Positions 15,103 through 23,581 of a stretch of DNA of 48,811 nt are shown here, piece after piece (positions within the stretch are counted from its first letter, which is position 1; the number at the start of each line of letters is the position of its first letter). The stretch is from positions 1 to 48,811 of the forward strand of contig JANNNX010000010.1 in NCBI GenBank assembly GCA_031398745.1, written 5' to 3'. This DNA comes from JANNNX01 sp031398745 (GTDB taxonomy: Bacteria; Actinomycetota; Acidimicrobiia; Acidimicrobiales; CADCSY01). Position numbers and translations under genes: made by a program. The notes under the pieces are model-generated. The model worked only from the letters and a program-made list of their open reading frames with translations, was not told the origin of the DNA and did no database searches.

Positions 15103-15762
15103 ATGGTATCGACACTGGCTGATGGGCGCCCCGAGGGCTCCACCCCTGGGCGCCGTAGTGACGCCACGCGCCACCGCCGACAGATCCTCGATGCCGCCCT
15201 CGACCTGCTCATCCGCAATCCCGAGGCTGGCATGAACGAGGTCGCCCGCGGCGGCGGCGTCGCCCGCTCGACGGTCTACGCCCACTTCCCGACCCGCGAT
15301 CACCTGCTGCGGGCCATCTTCGACGACGCCTTCGAGCGGGCCGCGGCCTCGATCGAGGGGATGGCCCTCGAGGAGGGCAGCGCCACCGACGCTCTCGGGC
15401 GCCTGGTCGTCGCCACCCACGATCTGGGGGTCCGGTACCGGCTGGTGGCCAGCTCGGTGCTGGCGGTGGTCGGTATCGAGGAGTTCCGGGCGGCGCGCGC
15501 CGCGGCGGTGCGCCCGATCATCCGGCTGGTCGAACGGGGCCAGGAGGCGGGGGAGTTCACCAGCCCGCTGCCGGCCGCCTGGCTGGCGGTCGCCTTCGAC
15601 GGGATCTTCTTCAGTTGGGAGATCGCCCGTCGGGAGGACCTGGTAGGCGACGGTTGTGCGGTGGGTCTCCTCCAGCAGACGTTCGCGGCGTTGGTCGGCG
15701 CGACGCTTCCGCCGCTCCCTCCGCCCCCGCCGCTCCTTCCGCCCCCGGCGACAGACGCCTGA
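15103..15762 (+). CDS. TetR-family transcriptional regulator
   Basis: A 219-residue TetR protein with helix-turn-helix (GMNEVARGGGVARSTVYAHF, then PTRDHLLRAIF). ATG at 15103 is preferred because a TACCGT hexamer stands 7 bases upstream; an in-frame ATG at 15082 would add 7 residues. It is divergent from the aldo/keto reductase, its likely target. The C-terminal tail is a Pro/Leu run that overlaps, antisense, the last 152 bases of bioD. Such extended convergent coding overlap is unusual, and one of the two tails may be non-essential. Confidence 0.87.
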   Translation: MVSTLADGRPEGSTPGRRSDATRHRRQILDAALDLLIRNPEAGMNEVARGGGVARSTVYAHFPTRDHLLRAIFDDAFERAAASIEGMALEEGSATDALGRLVVATHDLGVRYRLVASSVLAVVGIEEFRAARAAAVRPIIRLVERGQEAGEFTSPLPAAWLAVAFDGIFFSWEIARREDLVGDGCAVGLLQQTFAALVGATLPPLPPPPPLLPPPATDA

Positions 15763-16375
15763 GGACGCCGTCGACGTCGACCTCGAGGTCGACGCCATCG
15801 ACATCGACGAGCCAGGCCCGGTTGCGGCGGTGTAGGTCGTCACGGTCGTCGTAGCGGTTGGCCACGACCAGCGTCGGGTACTGGCCGAGCGCATCGAGGG
15901 CGCTGCGCACCGCGTTGATGGTGCCCAGCCCGGCGTCGGCCACCACGACCACGAGGTCGGGTTCGAGCTGGGCTACGAGGTCGGTGCTGTCGCCGTCGGC
16001 AGCCAGCGGTGAACGCACCCCGCCCACACCCTCCACCAGACCCAGCTCGAGCGGCGCCGGCCAACGCAGCTCGGCCACCAGATCGGCGACGGTGAACGGG
16101 GGCCGACCGAGTGCGTCGGCGGCCATCGGGGGGGCCATCGGGCGGGGGTACCAGCGGGGCAGCGGGCACACCTCCTGGGGCCAGGAGCCCGTGGCCGCGG
16201 CCAGCACGCCCGCGTCGGTCTCGCGGTCGTCGGGGTCGAAGGACTGGACCGGCTTGCGGGCGGCCACCGAGACGCCGGCGGCCCGGGCGGCCGCCGCCAG
16301 CCGAGCCGTGACCCAGGTCTTGCCCACGCCGGTCCCCGTGCCAGTGACCACCACCAGCTGGGCGGGGCGGGTCAC
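15611..16375 (-). CDS. bioD: Dethiobiotin synthetase
   Basis: Predicted to form dethiobiotin from diaminopelargonate, CO2 and ATP. The P-loop is GTGTGVGKT (residues 12-20), with RKPVQS (substrate Lys) and VEGVGGVRSPLA downstream. GTG start chosen because it overlaps the bioF stop by 4 bases (GTGA). The core ends near residue 200; the last 50 or so residues are an Ala/Gly/Pro/Arg-rich tail not typical of BioD, overlapping the TetR gene on the other strand. Third gene of the bioA-bioF-bioD unit. Confidence 0.92.
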   Translation of the reverse strand: MTRPAQLVVVTGTGTGVGKTWVTARLAAAARAAGVSVAARKPVQSFDPDDRETDAGVLAAATGSWPQEVCPLPRWYPRPMAPPMAADALGRPPFTVADLVAELRWPAPLELGLVEGVGGVRSPLAADGDSTDLVAQLEPDLVVVVADAGLGTINAVRSALDALGQYPTLVVANRYDDRDDLHRRNRAWLVDVDGVDLEVDVDGVLRRLSPGAEGAAGAEGAAEASRRPTPRTSAGGDPPHNRRLPGPPDGRSPN

Positions 16376-17478
16376 GCCGGGCCCCACCGCTCGACCACCT
16401 CGGCCAGGCCCTCGACCAGGCGGTCGAGCTCGTCGTCGGTGTGAGCCGCCGACAGCGAAACCCGGAGTCGGCTGGTTCCCACCGGCACCGTGGGGGGGCG
16501 GATGGCCGGGACCACCAGGCCTCGGTCGGCCAGGTAGGCCGAGGCGGCCAGCGCCGACCGCTCGTCGCCCAGCACCACCGGGATGATGGGCGAGGGGTGG
16601 CCGGGCGCCACCCGCTCGACGGCGGTCGCCAGGCGGGCGCGGAGGCCCTCGCCCTCGGGGCTATCGACGATCTCAACCGCGGCGAGCGCGGCCGCCGCGT
16701 CGGCCGGGGAGGTGGCGGTGCTGAAGATGAAGGGCCGGGCCCGGTTCACGAGGAGGTCGACGGACGCTCGGGGGCCGGCGACGACACCGCCCAGCGAGCC
16801 CAGCGCCTTCGACAGGGTGGCGACCCGGAGGTGGGGGAGCTCGCCGGGCAGCGGTGCCGGCTGGAGGACACCGTGGGCCTCGTCGAGCACTAGCAGCGCG
16901 TCGTGCTCACAGCAGGCGATGGCGATGGCCTCCAGTGGGGCCAGGTCGCCGTCCATCGAGAACACGGTCTCGGTGACCACCAGCGTGCGGACCGCGGTGC
17001 TGGCCGCCAGCAGCGACTCCAGGTGCTCGACGTCGGCGTGGCGGTAGGTCTCGACCCGAGCGCCGGCCAGGCGGGTCCCGTCGATGATCGAGGCGTGGTT
17101 GCGCTCGTCGGTGAGGATCGTGGCCTGCCGGCGCCCGAAAGTGCTGAGGACGCCGAGGTTGGCGGCGTAACCGGTGGGGAAGACCACCGCCGCGTCTTCG
17201 TGCTTCCAGCTGGCCAGAGCAGCTTCGAGGTCGTGGTGGACGGCGCGGGTGCCGGCCGTCAGGCGGGCTCCGCCGGCGCCGGAGCCCCAGCGGTCGAGCG
17301 CCTCGTGGGCGGCGGCCACCACCGCCGGGTGATGGGTCAGGCCCAGGTAGTCGTTGGAGGCGAACGACACCCGGTCGCCCGCGCCCGGCTCGTCGGTTCG
17401 GGTCTGGCGCCAGCGTCCTGCAGCCCGCACCTGGTCGAGCTGCGAGTCGACCCAGTCCGGCCACGACGCCTCGCTCAC
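16372..17478 (-). CDS. bioF: 8-amino-7-oxononanoate synthase
   Basis: A 368-residue alpha-oxoamine synthase that condenses pimeloyl-thioester with alanine in biotin synthesis. Visible motifs: FASNDYLGLTHHP, Gly-rich GSGAGGARLTAGT, DEAHGV (Asp199), and PLP Lys224 in TLSKALGSLGG. The GTG start overlaps the bioA stop by 4 bases, and its own stop overlaps bioD by 4. The gene follows bioA as in many actinobacteria. The family also includes related acyl-CoA ligases (Kbl, ALAS), but the bio context settles the call. Confidence 0.94.
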   Translation of the reverse strand: MSEASWPDWVDSQLDQVRAAGRWRQTRTDEPGAGDRVSFASNDYLGLTHHPAVVAAAHEALDRWGSGAGGARLTAGTRAVHHDLEAALASWKHEDAAVVFPTGYAANLGVLSTFGRRQATILTDERNHASIIDGTRLAGARVETYRHADVEHLESLLAASTAVRTLVVTETVFSMDGDLAPLEAIAIACCEHDALLVLDEAHGVLQPAPLPGELPHLRVATLSKALGSLGGVVAGPRASVDLLVNRARPFIFSTATSPADAAAALAAVEIVDSPEGEGLRARLATAVERVAPGHPSPIIPVVLGDERSALAASAYLADRGLVVPAIRPPTVPVGTSRLRVSLSAAHTDDELDRLVEGLAEVVERWGPA

Positions 17479-18788
17479 CCGGTCACCTCCTCGACCGCGG
17501 CGGCGAGCACCTCGACGATGCGGTCGACCTCGGCGGCCGTGATCGTGAGCGGGGGTACCACCAGGATCGCCGGGCCGAGCGAGCGCAGCAGTACCCCCCG
17601 GCCCACGGCGGCGGCCGCCACCTTCCGGGCGCGTCCCGGTTGGTGGTCGGCGTCGGCCAGCTCCACCGCGGCCATGAGGCCACAGGTCCGAATGTCGGCC
17701 ACCGCCGGGGCGTTCTCGAGGTGGCGGCGCAGGCCATCGTCGAGCTGGCGGGCCCGGGCCACCACGTTGGTCAGGACGTCGCGCTCGGCCAGCAGTCGCA
17801 GGTGGCGCAACGCCACCGCCGCGGCCAGGGCGTTGCCGCCGTAGGAGTGGCCGTGGAAGAGCGTCCGCTCCGAGAGGTCGGGACCGAGGAAGCTGGCCGC
17901 CACCCGACCGCTGGCCACCGTGGCCGACATCGGGAGGTAGCCGCCGGTCATCGCCTTGCCCAGGCACAGCAGGTCGGGTCGCACGCCGGCCTGCTCCGAG
18001 GCGAAGAGCGTCCCGGTGCGCCCGAAGCCGGTGACGATCTCGTCGCAGATCAGCAGCACGTCGTGCGTGCGGCAGGCATCGGCCACCCGGGCCAGGCCCG
18101 ACGGCTCGGCCACCAGCACACCGCCCGCGCCCTGGACCACGGGTTCGACGATGACCGCCGCCAGCTCGTGGGCGTGGCGGGCGATCAGCGCGACGGCCCG
18201 GTCGAAGCATGCGGGATCGGCGTAGCCGGGGGCTCGGCGCACGGGGAAGCGGAGCGGGTCGAACAGGTCGGTGCCGAAACCGCCGGCGCCGACCGAGAGG
18301 GCGCCGATGGTGTCACCGTGGTACGCGTCGCCGAACGCCAGGTACGACCGGCGGTCGGTGATCCCCCGGTTGTGCCAGTACTGGAAGGCGATGCGCAGGG
18401 CCTGTTCGACCGCCGAGGCACCGTCGGAGGCGAAGAGGAAGCGGGAGTCGTCGACCGGCACGACCGCGGCCAGGGCCTCGGCGAGCTCGATCACCACACG
18501 GTTGCCGTTGCCCAGCAGGGTCGAGTGGGCGACCCGGTCGAGCTGGTCGCGGACGGCCTGGTCGAGCTCGGGGACGCGATGGCCCATGGTGTTGAGCCAG
18601 AGCGACGAGACGGCGTCGAGGTAGCGCCGGCCGTCGACGTCGATGAGCTCGTGGCCCTCGGCTCGCTCGACCACGATCGGCGCGTTGTCGGCGTAGGCGG
18701 CCATCTGGGTGAATCCGTGCCACACCACCGCGGCGTCTCGGGCGACCCACTCGCCGGCCGGCACCGCCCCGTCGCTCATCGCGGTCAT
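17475..18788 (-). CDS. bioA: Adenosylmethionine-8-amino-7-oxononanoate aminotransferase
   Basis: A 437-residue class III aminotransferase that uses S-adenosylmethionine as amino donor to make diaminopelargonate. BioA hallmarks include WHGFTQM near residue 23-29, DAVSSLWLNTMGH, FGDAYHGDTIGALSV, DEIVTGFGRTG (Asp249) and PLP Lys278 in LCLGKAMTGGYLP. First gene of the three-gene biotin unit. No bioB (biotin synthase), pimeloyl-synthesis gene or BirA-type operator is seen here. An alternative start lies 3 codons in. Confidence 0.95.
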   Translation of the reverse strand: MTAMSDGAVPAGEWVARDAAVVWHGFTQMAAYADNAPIVVERAEGHELIDVDGRRYLDAVSSLWLNTMGHRVPELDQAVRDQLDRVAHSTLLGNGNRVVIELAEALAAVVPVDDSRFLFASDGASAVEQALRIAFQYWHNRGITDRRSYLAFGDAYHGDTIGALSVGAGGFGTDLFDPLRFPVRRAPGYADPACFDRAVALIARHAHELAAVIVEPVVQGAGGVLVAEPSGLARVADACRTHDVLLICDEIVTGFGRTGTLFASEQAGVRPDLLCLGKAMTGGYLPMSATVASGRVAASFLGPDLSERTLFHGHSYGGNALAAAVALRHLRLLAERDVLTNVVARARQLDDGLRRHLENAPAVADIRTCGLMAAVELADADHQPGRARKVAAAAVGRGVLLRSLGPAILVVPPLTITAAEVDRIVEVLAAAVEEVTG

Positions 18789-18846
18789 TGTCGCTCACCG
18801 CTCGACGCCCGCCCTTGTGCCCCCCGGGCCGGGGAGGGCCCCCCGC

Positions 18847-18852
18847 TAGGGT
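18847..18852 (+). promoter_or_regulatory. -10-like hexamer for tRNA-Cys
   Basis: TAGGGT ends 10 bases before the tRNA. The same CTAGGGT heptamer recurs before the cyclophilin and quinone oxidoreductase genes. Confidence 0.4.
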
Positions 18853-18862
18853 GATCGGCCCT

Positions 18863-18937
18863 GGCGGCGTGGCCGAGTGGTTTAGGCAAGGGTCTGCAAA
18901 ACCCTCTACCCGGGTTCGATTCCCGGCGCCGCCTCCA
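18863..18937 (+). tRNA. tRNA-Cys (anticodon GCA)
   Basis: Acceptor GGCGGCG pairs with CGCCGCC. Anticodon stem AGGGT/ACCCT holds the loop CTGCAAA with GCA at 18896-18898. T-loop TTCGATT and encoded CCA. The following 257 bases (18938-19194) hold no gene I can support, only the operator region of the next TetR. Confidence 0.97.
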
Positions 18938-19145
18938 GAGGCGAGGTGACCCGCAGCGCGTCGGGCCCCGCCGGATTTCGCCGGTCCCCGCCGGTTCTCG
19001 GCGCGGCTCGTCCGGTAAAGCGGACTGGGCGCGCCCAGAACGGGGGTGGGGTCCGAACGTGGCCCGCATGGCCTCCGAGCGACTGTGAGAGAGCAGTAAG
19101 CGACGCTCGCCACGGCGGTTGTCGAGGTCAACACGGCTGGTCACC

Positions 19146-19188
19146 GTGTGACATGCGTCTCACACTTTGACTCGATTGCGCCTATGGT
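19146..19188 (+). promoter_or_regulatory. TetR operator and -10 candidate
   Basis: The inverted repeat GTGTGA-N8-TCACAC (19146-19165) covers the position of a -35 for TATGGT (19183-19188), which ends 6 bases before the TetR ATG. The arrangement suits autorepression of a leaderless transcript. Confidence 0.45.
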
Positions 19189-19194
19189 GTCGAT

Positions 19195-19812
19195 ATGGCC
19201 ACTTCGACACCGCCCGTGAAGGCCTCTCGTGGTGGACGGCCCCGGGACCCGGCACTCGATGGCCGGATCCTCGCCGCCACCATCTCCTTGCTGCCCCGCC
19301 AGGGCATCGAGGGAACGAGCATGGATGACATCGCCGAACGAGCCGGGGTGAGCAAGCCCACGATCTACCGTCGTTGGCCCTCCAAGGAGGTCCTCGTCAT
19401 CGAGGCCTTGGCGGCGTCGATCCCGTCGCTGGACGGGGTGGACGGCAAGGAGCCCCGGGCCGGGTTGGTGGAGGTGGTGCGAGGGATCTTGTCCATCGGC
19501 ATCGGTGGGGGCGCCGGGATGATGGGTCGCCTGGCTGATCCTCCGAGCCCTGACCCCGACCTGGCCAAGATCTTCGAGGAACGGGTGGTCAACCCCCAGC
19601 GCGAGGTCGTGTCGGTCCTCCTGAGCCGGGCCATCGAGGAGGGGTCGCTGCCGCCCGATGCCGACGTCAGCCTGGCCATCGACCTGCTGTACGGCGCCGC
19701 CTTCTTCCACCGAGCCGAGATCCTGGCCGCGAAGTCGGTTCGCCAGGCCGAGGAGGCGTTCGCCCGGCGCATCGTCGCGCTGCTGTGGCGGGGACTGGGC
19801 GGCTCCGACTGA
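19195..19812 (+). CDS. TetR-family transcriptional regulator
   Basis: A 205-residue TetR protein. The helix-turn-helix reads TSMDDIAERAGVSKPTIYRR then WPSKEVLVIEAL, with the C-terminal TetR_C-type domain (VVNPQREVVSVLLSRAIEEG). The start follows a -10-like TATGGT by 6 bases, and a 20-base imperfect palindrome lies just upstream. The next gene on the strand is a cyclophilin with its own promoter-like motif, so the regulon is unclear. Confidence 0.88.
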   Translation: MATSTPPVKASRGGRPRDPALDGRILAATISLLPRQGIEGTSMDDIAERAGVSKPTIYRRWPSKEVLVIEALAASIPSLDGVDGKEPRAGLVEVVRGILSIGIGGGAGMMGRLADPPSPDPDLAKIFEERVVNPQREVVSVLLSRAIEEGSLPPDADVSLAIDLLYGAAFFHRAEILAAKSVRQAEEAFARRIVALLWRGLGGSD

Positions 19813-19834
19813 TCGGAGGGGCCCGCTGGTGGCC

Positions 19835-19840
19835 TAGGGT
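19835..19840 (+). promoter_or_regulatory. -10-like hexamer of the cyclophilin gene
   Basis: TAGGGT (inside CTAGGGT) lies 30 bases before the ATG, leaving room for a short leader with the AAAGGA ribosome-binding site. Confidence 0.35.
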
Positions 19841-19870
19841 GCCGACCTCCGCCCGCCGAAAGGACCTGCC

Positions 19871-20431
19871 ATGCCCTTCGTGCCCCCGGCGCTCGACGGC
19901 TCGAGCCCCCGCCAGACCCGGTTCGACAGCCCGCCGCCGATGGTCATCGACCCGGCCAAGCGGCACTCGGCCGAGATCGTCACCTCGCTGGGAGCGCTGG
20001 TCGTCTCGCTCGACGCGGTCGCCGCCCCCAAGACGGTGAACAACTTCGTGGCCCTGGCCCGCTACCACTACTACGACGGCGTCGTCTTCCACCGCATCAT
20101 CAAGGGCTTCATGTGTCAGGGCGGCGACCCGGAGGGGACCGGGCGGGGTGGGCCGGGCTACCGCTTCGAGGACGAGCTGCCCCGCGCCGGCGCCTACGAG
20201 ATCGGTTCGGTGGCGATGGCCAATGCCGGACCCAACACCAACGGCAGCCAGTTCTTCATCGTGAGCGGCCAGTCCGGGGTGCGCTTGCCGCCGCAGTACT
20301 CGCTCTTCGGCAAGGTCGTGAAGGGCCTCGACGTCGTCGCCACCATGGAGTCGGTGGCCACCGGCCCCGGCGACCGGCCCACCGAGGATGTCGTGATCGA
20401 GTCGGTGACCATCACCGAGCACGACGACTGA
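19871..20431 (+). CDS. Cyclophilin-type peptidyl-prolyl cis-trans isomerase
   Basis: A 186-residue cyclophilin that catalyses cis-trans isomerisation of prolyl bonds during protein folding. Active-site motifs are present: YYDGVVFHRIIKGFMCQGGD (Phe, His, Arg), GSVAMANAGPNTNGSQFFI and YSLFGKVVKGLDVV. There is no signal peptide, so it is cytoplasmic. GAAAGGAC stands upstream of the ATG. A hairpin terminator follows. Confidence 0.95.
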   Translation: MPFVPPALDGSSPRQTRFDSPPPMVIDPAKRHSAEIVTSLGALVVSLDAVAAPKTVNNFVALARYHYYDGVVFHRIIKGFMCQGGDPEGTGRGGPGYRFEDELPRAGAYEIGSVAMANAGPNTNGSQFFIVSGQSGVRLPPQYSLFGKVVKGLDVVATMESVATGPGDRPTEDVVIESVTITEHDD

Positions 20432-20444
20432 CCGACCGGAGCGG

Positions 20445-20476
20445 GCAGTCCCTTCGGAGCACTCCGGAGGGGCTGC
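20445..20476 (+). terminator. Hairpin after the cyclophilin gene
   Basis: A 15-base stem (20445-20459 with 20462-20476, two G.U pairs) starts 13 bases after the cyclophilin stop. The inner pairs must open to form a loop, and the T-tract is poor. It separates the mRNA from tRNA-Val. Confidence 0.55.
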
Positions 20477-20482
20477 TAGCTT
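20477..20482 (+). promoter_or_regulatory. -10-like hexamer for tRNA-Val
   Basis: TAGCTT ends 11 bases before the tRNA, directly after the preceding hairpin. Confidence 0.35.
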
Positions 20483-20493
20483 CGTCGCTTCTC

Positions 20494-20566
20494 GGGCCGT
20501 TAGCTCAGTTGGCAGAGCACTTGCATGACGCGCAAGGGGTCAGGGGTTCGAATCCCTTACGGCCCA
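20494..20566 (+). tRNA. tRNA-Val (anticodon GAC)
   Basis: Acceptor GGGCCGT pairs with ACGGCCC. Anticodon stem CTTGC/GCAAG, loop ATGACGC with GAC at 20527-20529, T-loop TTCGAAT. The CCA end is not encoded (CCC follows), unlike the other two tRNAs here. Confidence 0.95.
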
Positions 20567-20586
20567 CCCGAGCACCGCTGGCTCGC

Positions 20587-21066
20587 TCAGATCGTGAAGC
20601 CGGCGGCCTGGAAGGCCTCCGGTGAGTGGGACATGGGTGTCCCCACCACCGCGCTGAACCGTTCGGCGATCCGCCAGCGGCCGCCTTGTCTCCGCAGGAC
20701 GTCCCGCTCGTCGAGGATGGCGAAGATGCTCGGCGGTCGCCCCTCCCACAGCGCGACGATCAGCGCGCTGTGGCGCCCCTCGGCGCGGTCGTCGTCGACC
20801 CGGCGGCAGGTGACGTTGGTCGCGTAGTGGCCCAGTGGCTCGATCCGGTGGAGGACGGCGGCCTTGGTCTGCTGGGCCCGGAAGGCCTCCTTGCCAACGA
20901 GCACCTCGTCGGCGACATGCATGTGGATGACCATGTCGTCGGTGAACAGGTCGACGATCCCCTCGACGTCGTAGGCGTCGGTTCGCCGACAGAACTCGTC
21001 GACGATCTCCTGGTAAGCCGCTCGCAGTCGCAGGTCGGCGAGGTCGGGTTCGTAACCGGGGTCCAT
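20587..21066 (-). CDS. SnoaL/NTF2-like protein
   Basis: A 159-residue cone-fold protein of the SnoaL-like group (YQEIVDEFCRRTDAYDVEGI, VDLFTDDMVIHMHV, and a C-terminal GGRWRIAERFSAVVGTP). Such proteins act as cyclases, isomerases or small-subunit-like hydroxylase partners in aromatic degradation. The start ATG follows the monooxygenase TGA with one base between, so the two are coupled. A role on the product of the FAD monooxygenase is inferred. Confidence 0.8.
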   Translation of the reverse strand: MDPGYEPDLADLRLRAAYQEIVDEFCRRTDAYDVEGIVDLFTDDMVIHMHVADEVLVGKEAFRAQQTKAAVLHRIEPLGHYATNVTCRRVDDDRAEGRHSALIVALWEGRPPSIFAILDERDVLRRQGGRWRIAERFSAVVGTPMSHSPEAFQAAGFTI

Positions 21067-21067
21067 C

Positions 21068-22690
21068 TCAGCCTCTCGGGTCGGGGGCGGGGGTCGTGGC
21101 CGGCCGGGCGAGTACCTGACGCAGCGTCCCCAGCAGAGCCATCGCGGGATCGTCAACGAGCGCGGGGAAGCGGGCGGCGACATGTCCGTCGGGCCGGACC
21201 ACGATTGCGCCGTCCGGACCGACGCCCGACAGGTCCTGCCACCGCGCCGCCAGGCCGGGGTCGTCGGCGCCGATCACCGTGGCCGAGACCGGGACCTCGA
21301 GGGTCTGGCCAACGGCGGCGGCGGCGTCGACCCAGGCCCGACCCCCCGGCGACGTCAGGATGGCCAGCGAGTCGTCGCACAGGTCGAGGGTCGACGGAGG
21401 ACCGACGCCGTCGAGCCACAGGTGGGGCACTCGGCTGCCGGGTCGGGCGTCGGGTCGGTAGTCCCGCACCGGGTCGGCGCGCTCGGGCGGTGGCGTGCCG
21501 TCCGGGACCACGGCGGCCGAGCGGTAGGAGAAGCCGAGTTCGAGGCCGTGGGAGTCGTCGCCCTCGCCGTTGTGGTTGCGGGCGTCCTGGAGCATCGCTC
21601 GCACCACCGATTCGTCGGCATTGGCCTGGGCCACCGGTCGCCGCTCGTCCTCGTAGCTGTCGAGGAGGCCGGTCCCGGCCCAGCCCCGGGCCACCCAGGC
21701 CAGCCGCCAGGCCAGCCCGTGGGCATCGGCGATGCCCGTGTTCATGCCGAAGCCCCCGGCGGGCACGAATAGGTGAGCGGCATCGCCGGCCAGGAACACC
21801 CGTCGGTCGCGGTAGCGGGTCGCGACCTGGGCGGCGGCCGTCCAGGCCAAGACGCTCAGGACCTCGAAGTCGATGTCGTCGTCGCCCAGGGCGAGGGGAA
21901 CGACCTCCCGCCCGTAGGCGTCGTCGGGCGCCTCGGGCACCCGGGGGTCATCGGCGTCGTAGCTGCGGATCACCAACCACCGGTCGGTCCCGGCCCGAAT
22001 GAGACCGCCTTGGAAGTCAGGGTTGCGGATGATCGTGAACCGTGCCGGACGCTCCGCCAGATACCGCTCGAGGTTGGCCTGCACCAGCACGTTCACGTGG
22101 CGTCCCAGGTTCTCGATGCCCTCGAGCTCGATCCCCAGGGCGGCGCGCACCACGCTGCGGCCCCCGTCGCATCCCACCAGGTGGTCGGCGGCGATGGTCG
22201 AGGTGGCGCCGGTGCCCCGGTGCCGGACCGTCGCCGTCACCCCGCGGTCGTCCTGCTCGAGGGACACCAGCTCGGTCAGGAAGCGGACGTCGCCCGCGCC
22301 GGTGCGCCCCACGGCGTCGAGGAGCACGGGTTCGAGCAGGTCCTGGGGGCAGATGATGGCGTCCACCGGGCTGCGATCGCCCACCGGCGTGCCCTTGCTG
22401 GCCATCCGGCGGTACCCGGGATCAGCCGCCGAGGCGGCCACCTCGATGAAGGCGTCGGCCTCGGGGGGGTCGGCCACCGATCGGACCTCCTCGAGGATGC
22501 CCCAGGTCCGGAAGAGCTCCATCGTCCGGGGGTTCACCCCTCGAGCCTTGGGGTGGATGGCCAGGCTCGGGTGTCGCTCGACGTTGATCGAGCGGACGCC
22601 GGCCCGTCCGAGGGCGAGGGCGAGGGACAGGCCGACCGGTCCGGCTCCGGCGATCAGGACCGGGACCCGCTCCGTGGTCGGGCGCGTCAT
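21068..22690 (-). CDS. FAD-dependent aromatic/polyketide monooxygenase
   Basis: A 540-residue class A flavoprotein hydroxylase. FAD-binding GxGxxG is in VLIAGAGPVGLSLALALG; the DG motif is HLVGCDGGRSVVRAALGI; the second FAD motif is FLAGDAAHLFVPAGGFGMNT followed by IADAHGLAWRLAWV. A thioredoxin-like C-terminal domain is present, as in PgaE/MhpA-type enzymes. It would hydroxylate an aromatic ring with NAD(P)H and O2; the substrate is unknown. It lies between an epimerase-like gene (4 bases upstream) and a SnoaL-like gene on one transcript. Confidence 0.9.
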   Translation of the reverse strand: MTRPTTERVPVLIAGAGPVGLSLALALGRAGVRSINVERHPSLAIHPKARGVNPRTMELFRTWGILEEVRSVADPPEADAFIEVAASAADPGYRRMASKGTPVGDRSPVDAIICPQDLLEPVLLDAVGRTGAGDVRFLTELVSLEQDDRGVTATVRHRGTGATSTIAADHLVGCDGGRSVVRAALGIELEGIENLGRHVNVLVQANLERYLAERPARFTIIRNPDFQGGLIRAGTDRWLVIRSYDADDPRVPEAPDDAYGREVVPLALGDDDIDFEVLSVLAWTAAAQVATRYRDRRVFLAGDAAHLFVPAGGFGMNTGIADAHGLAWRLAWVARGWAGTGLLDSYEDERRPVAQANADESVVRAMLQDARNHNGEGDDSHGLELGFSYRSAAVVPDGTPPPERADPVRDYRPDARPGSRVPHLWLDGVGPPSTLDLCDDSLAILTSPGGRAWVDAAAAVGQTLEVPVSATVIGADDPGLAARWQDLSGVGPDGAIVVRPDGHVAARFPALVDDPAMALLGTLRQVLARPATTPAPDPRG

Positions 22691-22694
22691 CGGG

Positions 22695-23525
22695 TCATCG
22701 CCGAGCGGTGTGTCGGGAGGCGCGGGTCAGGGTCGCCAGCTCGTCGATGACGTCGTGGGCTTGCGGGGTCCAGCCCAGCTCCTCGGCGGCTCGGGTGCTG
22801 GCCACCCGGACGGTGGTGACGTCCTCCAGCTCGTCGAGGCCCTCGGTGGCGACCGCCTGGTAGATCGGCCAGGCGGCGGCCGGCACCCCGGCCACATCGG
22901 CCACCGCCTCGGCCAACCGGCGGCGCTGGACCGTTCCGGTAGTGGCGGCGCAGGCCAGGCCCCGGGCATTGGTGCGGAGGGCTCGGAGGCACAGGTCGGC
23001 CAGCTCGTCGACGTGGATCGTGGGGAACTCGTCGGTGCCATTGCCGATCCACCGCGACACCCCCAGCTCCCGAGCCAGCTGGATTCGCCGGGCCAGCTCA
23101 CCGGCCCGGCCCCCGTGCACCAGCCCGACCCGAACGACGTTTCCCCCGGCGGCGAGGAGCGACCTCTCCAGGTCGAGGCACCAGCGGAAGTTGGCCGACG
23201 GGAAGAAGGGTCCGTCCTCGGAGCGGGTGGTGGCGCCGCACTCCCCGTAGACCAGGACCGTGCTCACGGTCACCACCTGTGCCCGACCGGCGCTGGCTGC
23301 GTCCAGCAGCTCGTCGGTGCCGGACTCGGCCTTCGGCGATCGCCCTCGGGGGGTGGCCAGGTGGATCACCGGCCCGTCGATCGGCGCAGACGCCGGTCGG
23401 AGGGTGCAGCCTCGGCGCTCGAGCGCCTCGGCGAGGTCGAGGGACTCGATCCCGGTGCCCGCCAGGATCAGCGGAGGAGAAGGTGTCGTGGTGCGCGGGC
23501 CCATCCTCCCCCCTTGTGTCGTCAT
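22695..23525 (-). CDS. NAD-dependent epimerase/dehydratase-like protein (atypical)
   Basis: A 276-residue extended-SDR-like protein: degenerate nucleotide motif LILAGTGIESLDLAEALE, STVLVYGECG, FRWCLDLERSLLAAGGNVVRV, and FPTIHVDELADLCLRAL, which matches the epimerase pattern. The usual YxxxK catalytic pair is not evident (YGECG and FRWCLDLE stand where it should be), so it may be non-catalytic or act differently. The ATG lies 8 bases after a TACCGT -10-like element, implying a leaderless mRNA. First gene of the monooxygenase unit. Confidence 0.72.
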   Translation of the reverse strand: MTTQGGRMGPRTTTPSPPLILAGTGIESLDLAEALERRGCTLRPASAPIDGPVIHLATPRGRSPKAESGTDELLDAASAGRAQVVTVSTVLVYGECGATTRSEDGPFFPSANFRWCLDLERSLLAAGGNVVRVGLVHGGRAGELARRIQLARELGVSRWIGNGTDEFPTIHVDELADLCLRALRTNARGLACAATTGTVQRRRLAEAVADVAGVPAAAWPIYQAVATEGLDELEDVTTVRVASTRAAEELGWTPQAHDVIDELATLTRASRHTARR

Positions 23526-23533
23526 CGCGGCGC

Positions 23534-23563
23534 ACGGTAGGAAATAGCGAACCGGTGTGTCCA
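23534..23563 (-). promoter_or_regulatory. Promoter of the epimerase-monooxygenase unit
   Basis: On the minus strand, TGGACA (23563-23558) and TACCGT (23539-23534) are separated by 18 bases, and the ATG follows 8 bases later. This is the best -35/-10 pair among the leaderless-type starts here. Confidence 0.5.
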
Positions 23564-23581
23564 GTAAAACGGGGGGCGGGA

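Noticed and set aside
18789..18862. Riboswitch or BirA operator before bioA
   Set aside because: The gap is short and shows no dyad or conserved aptamer element.
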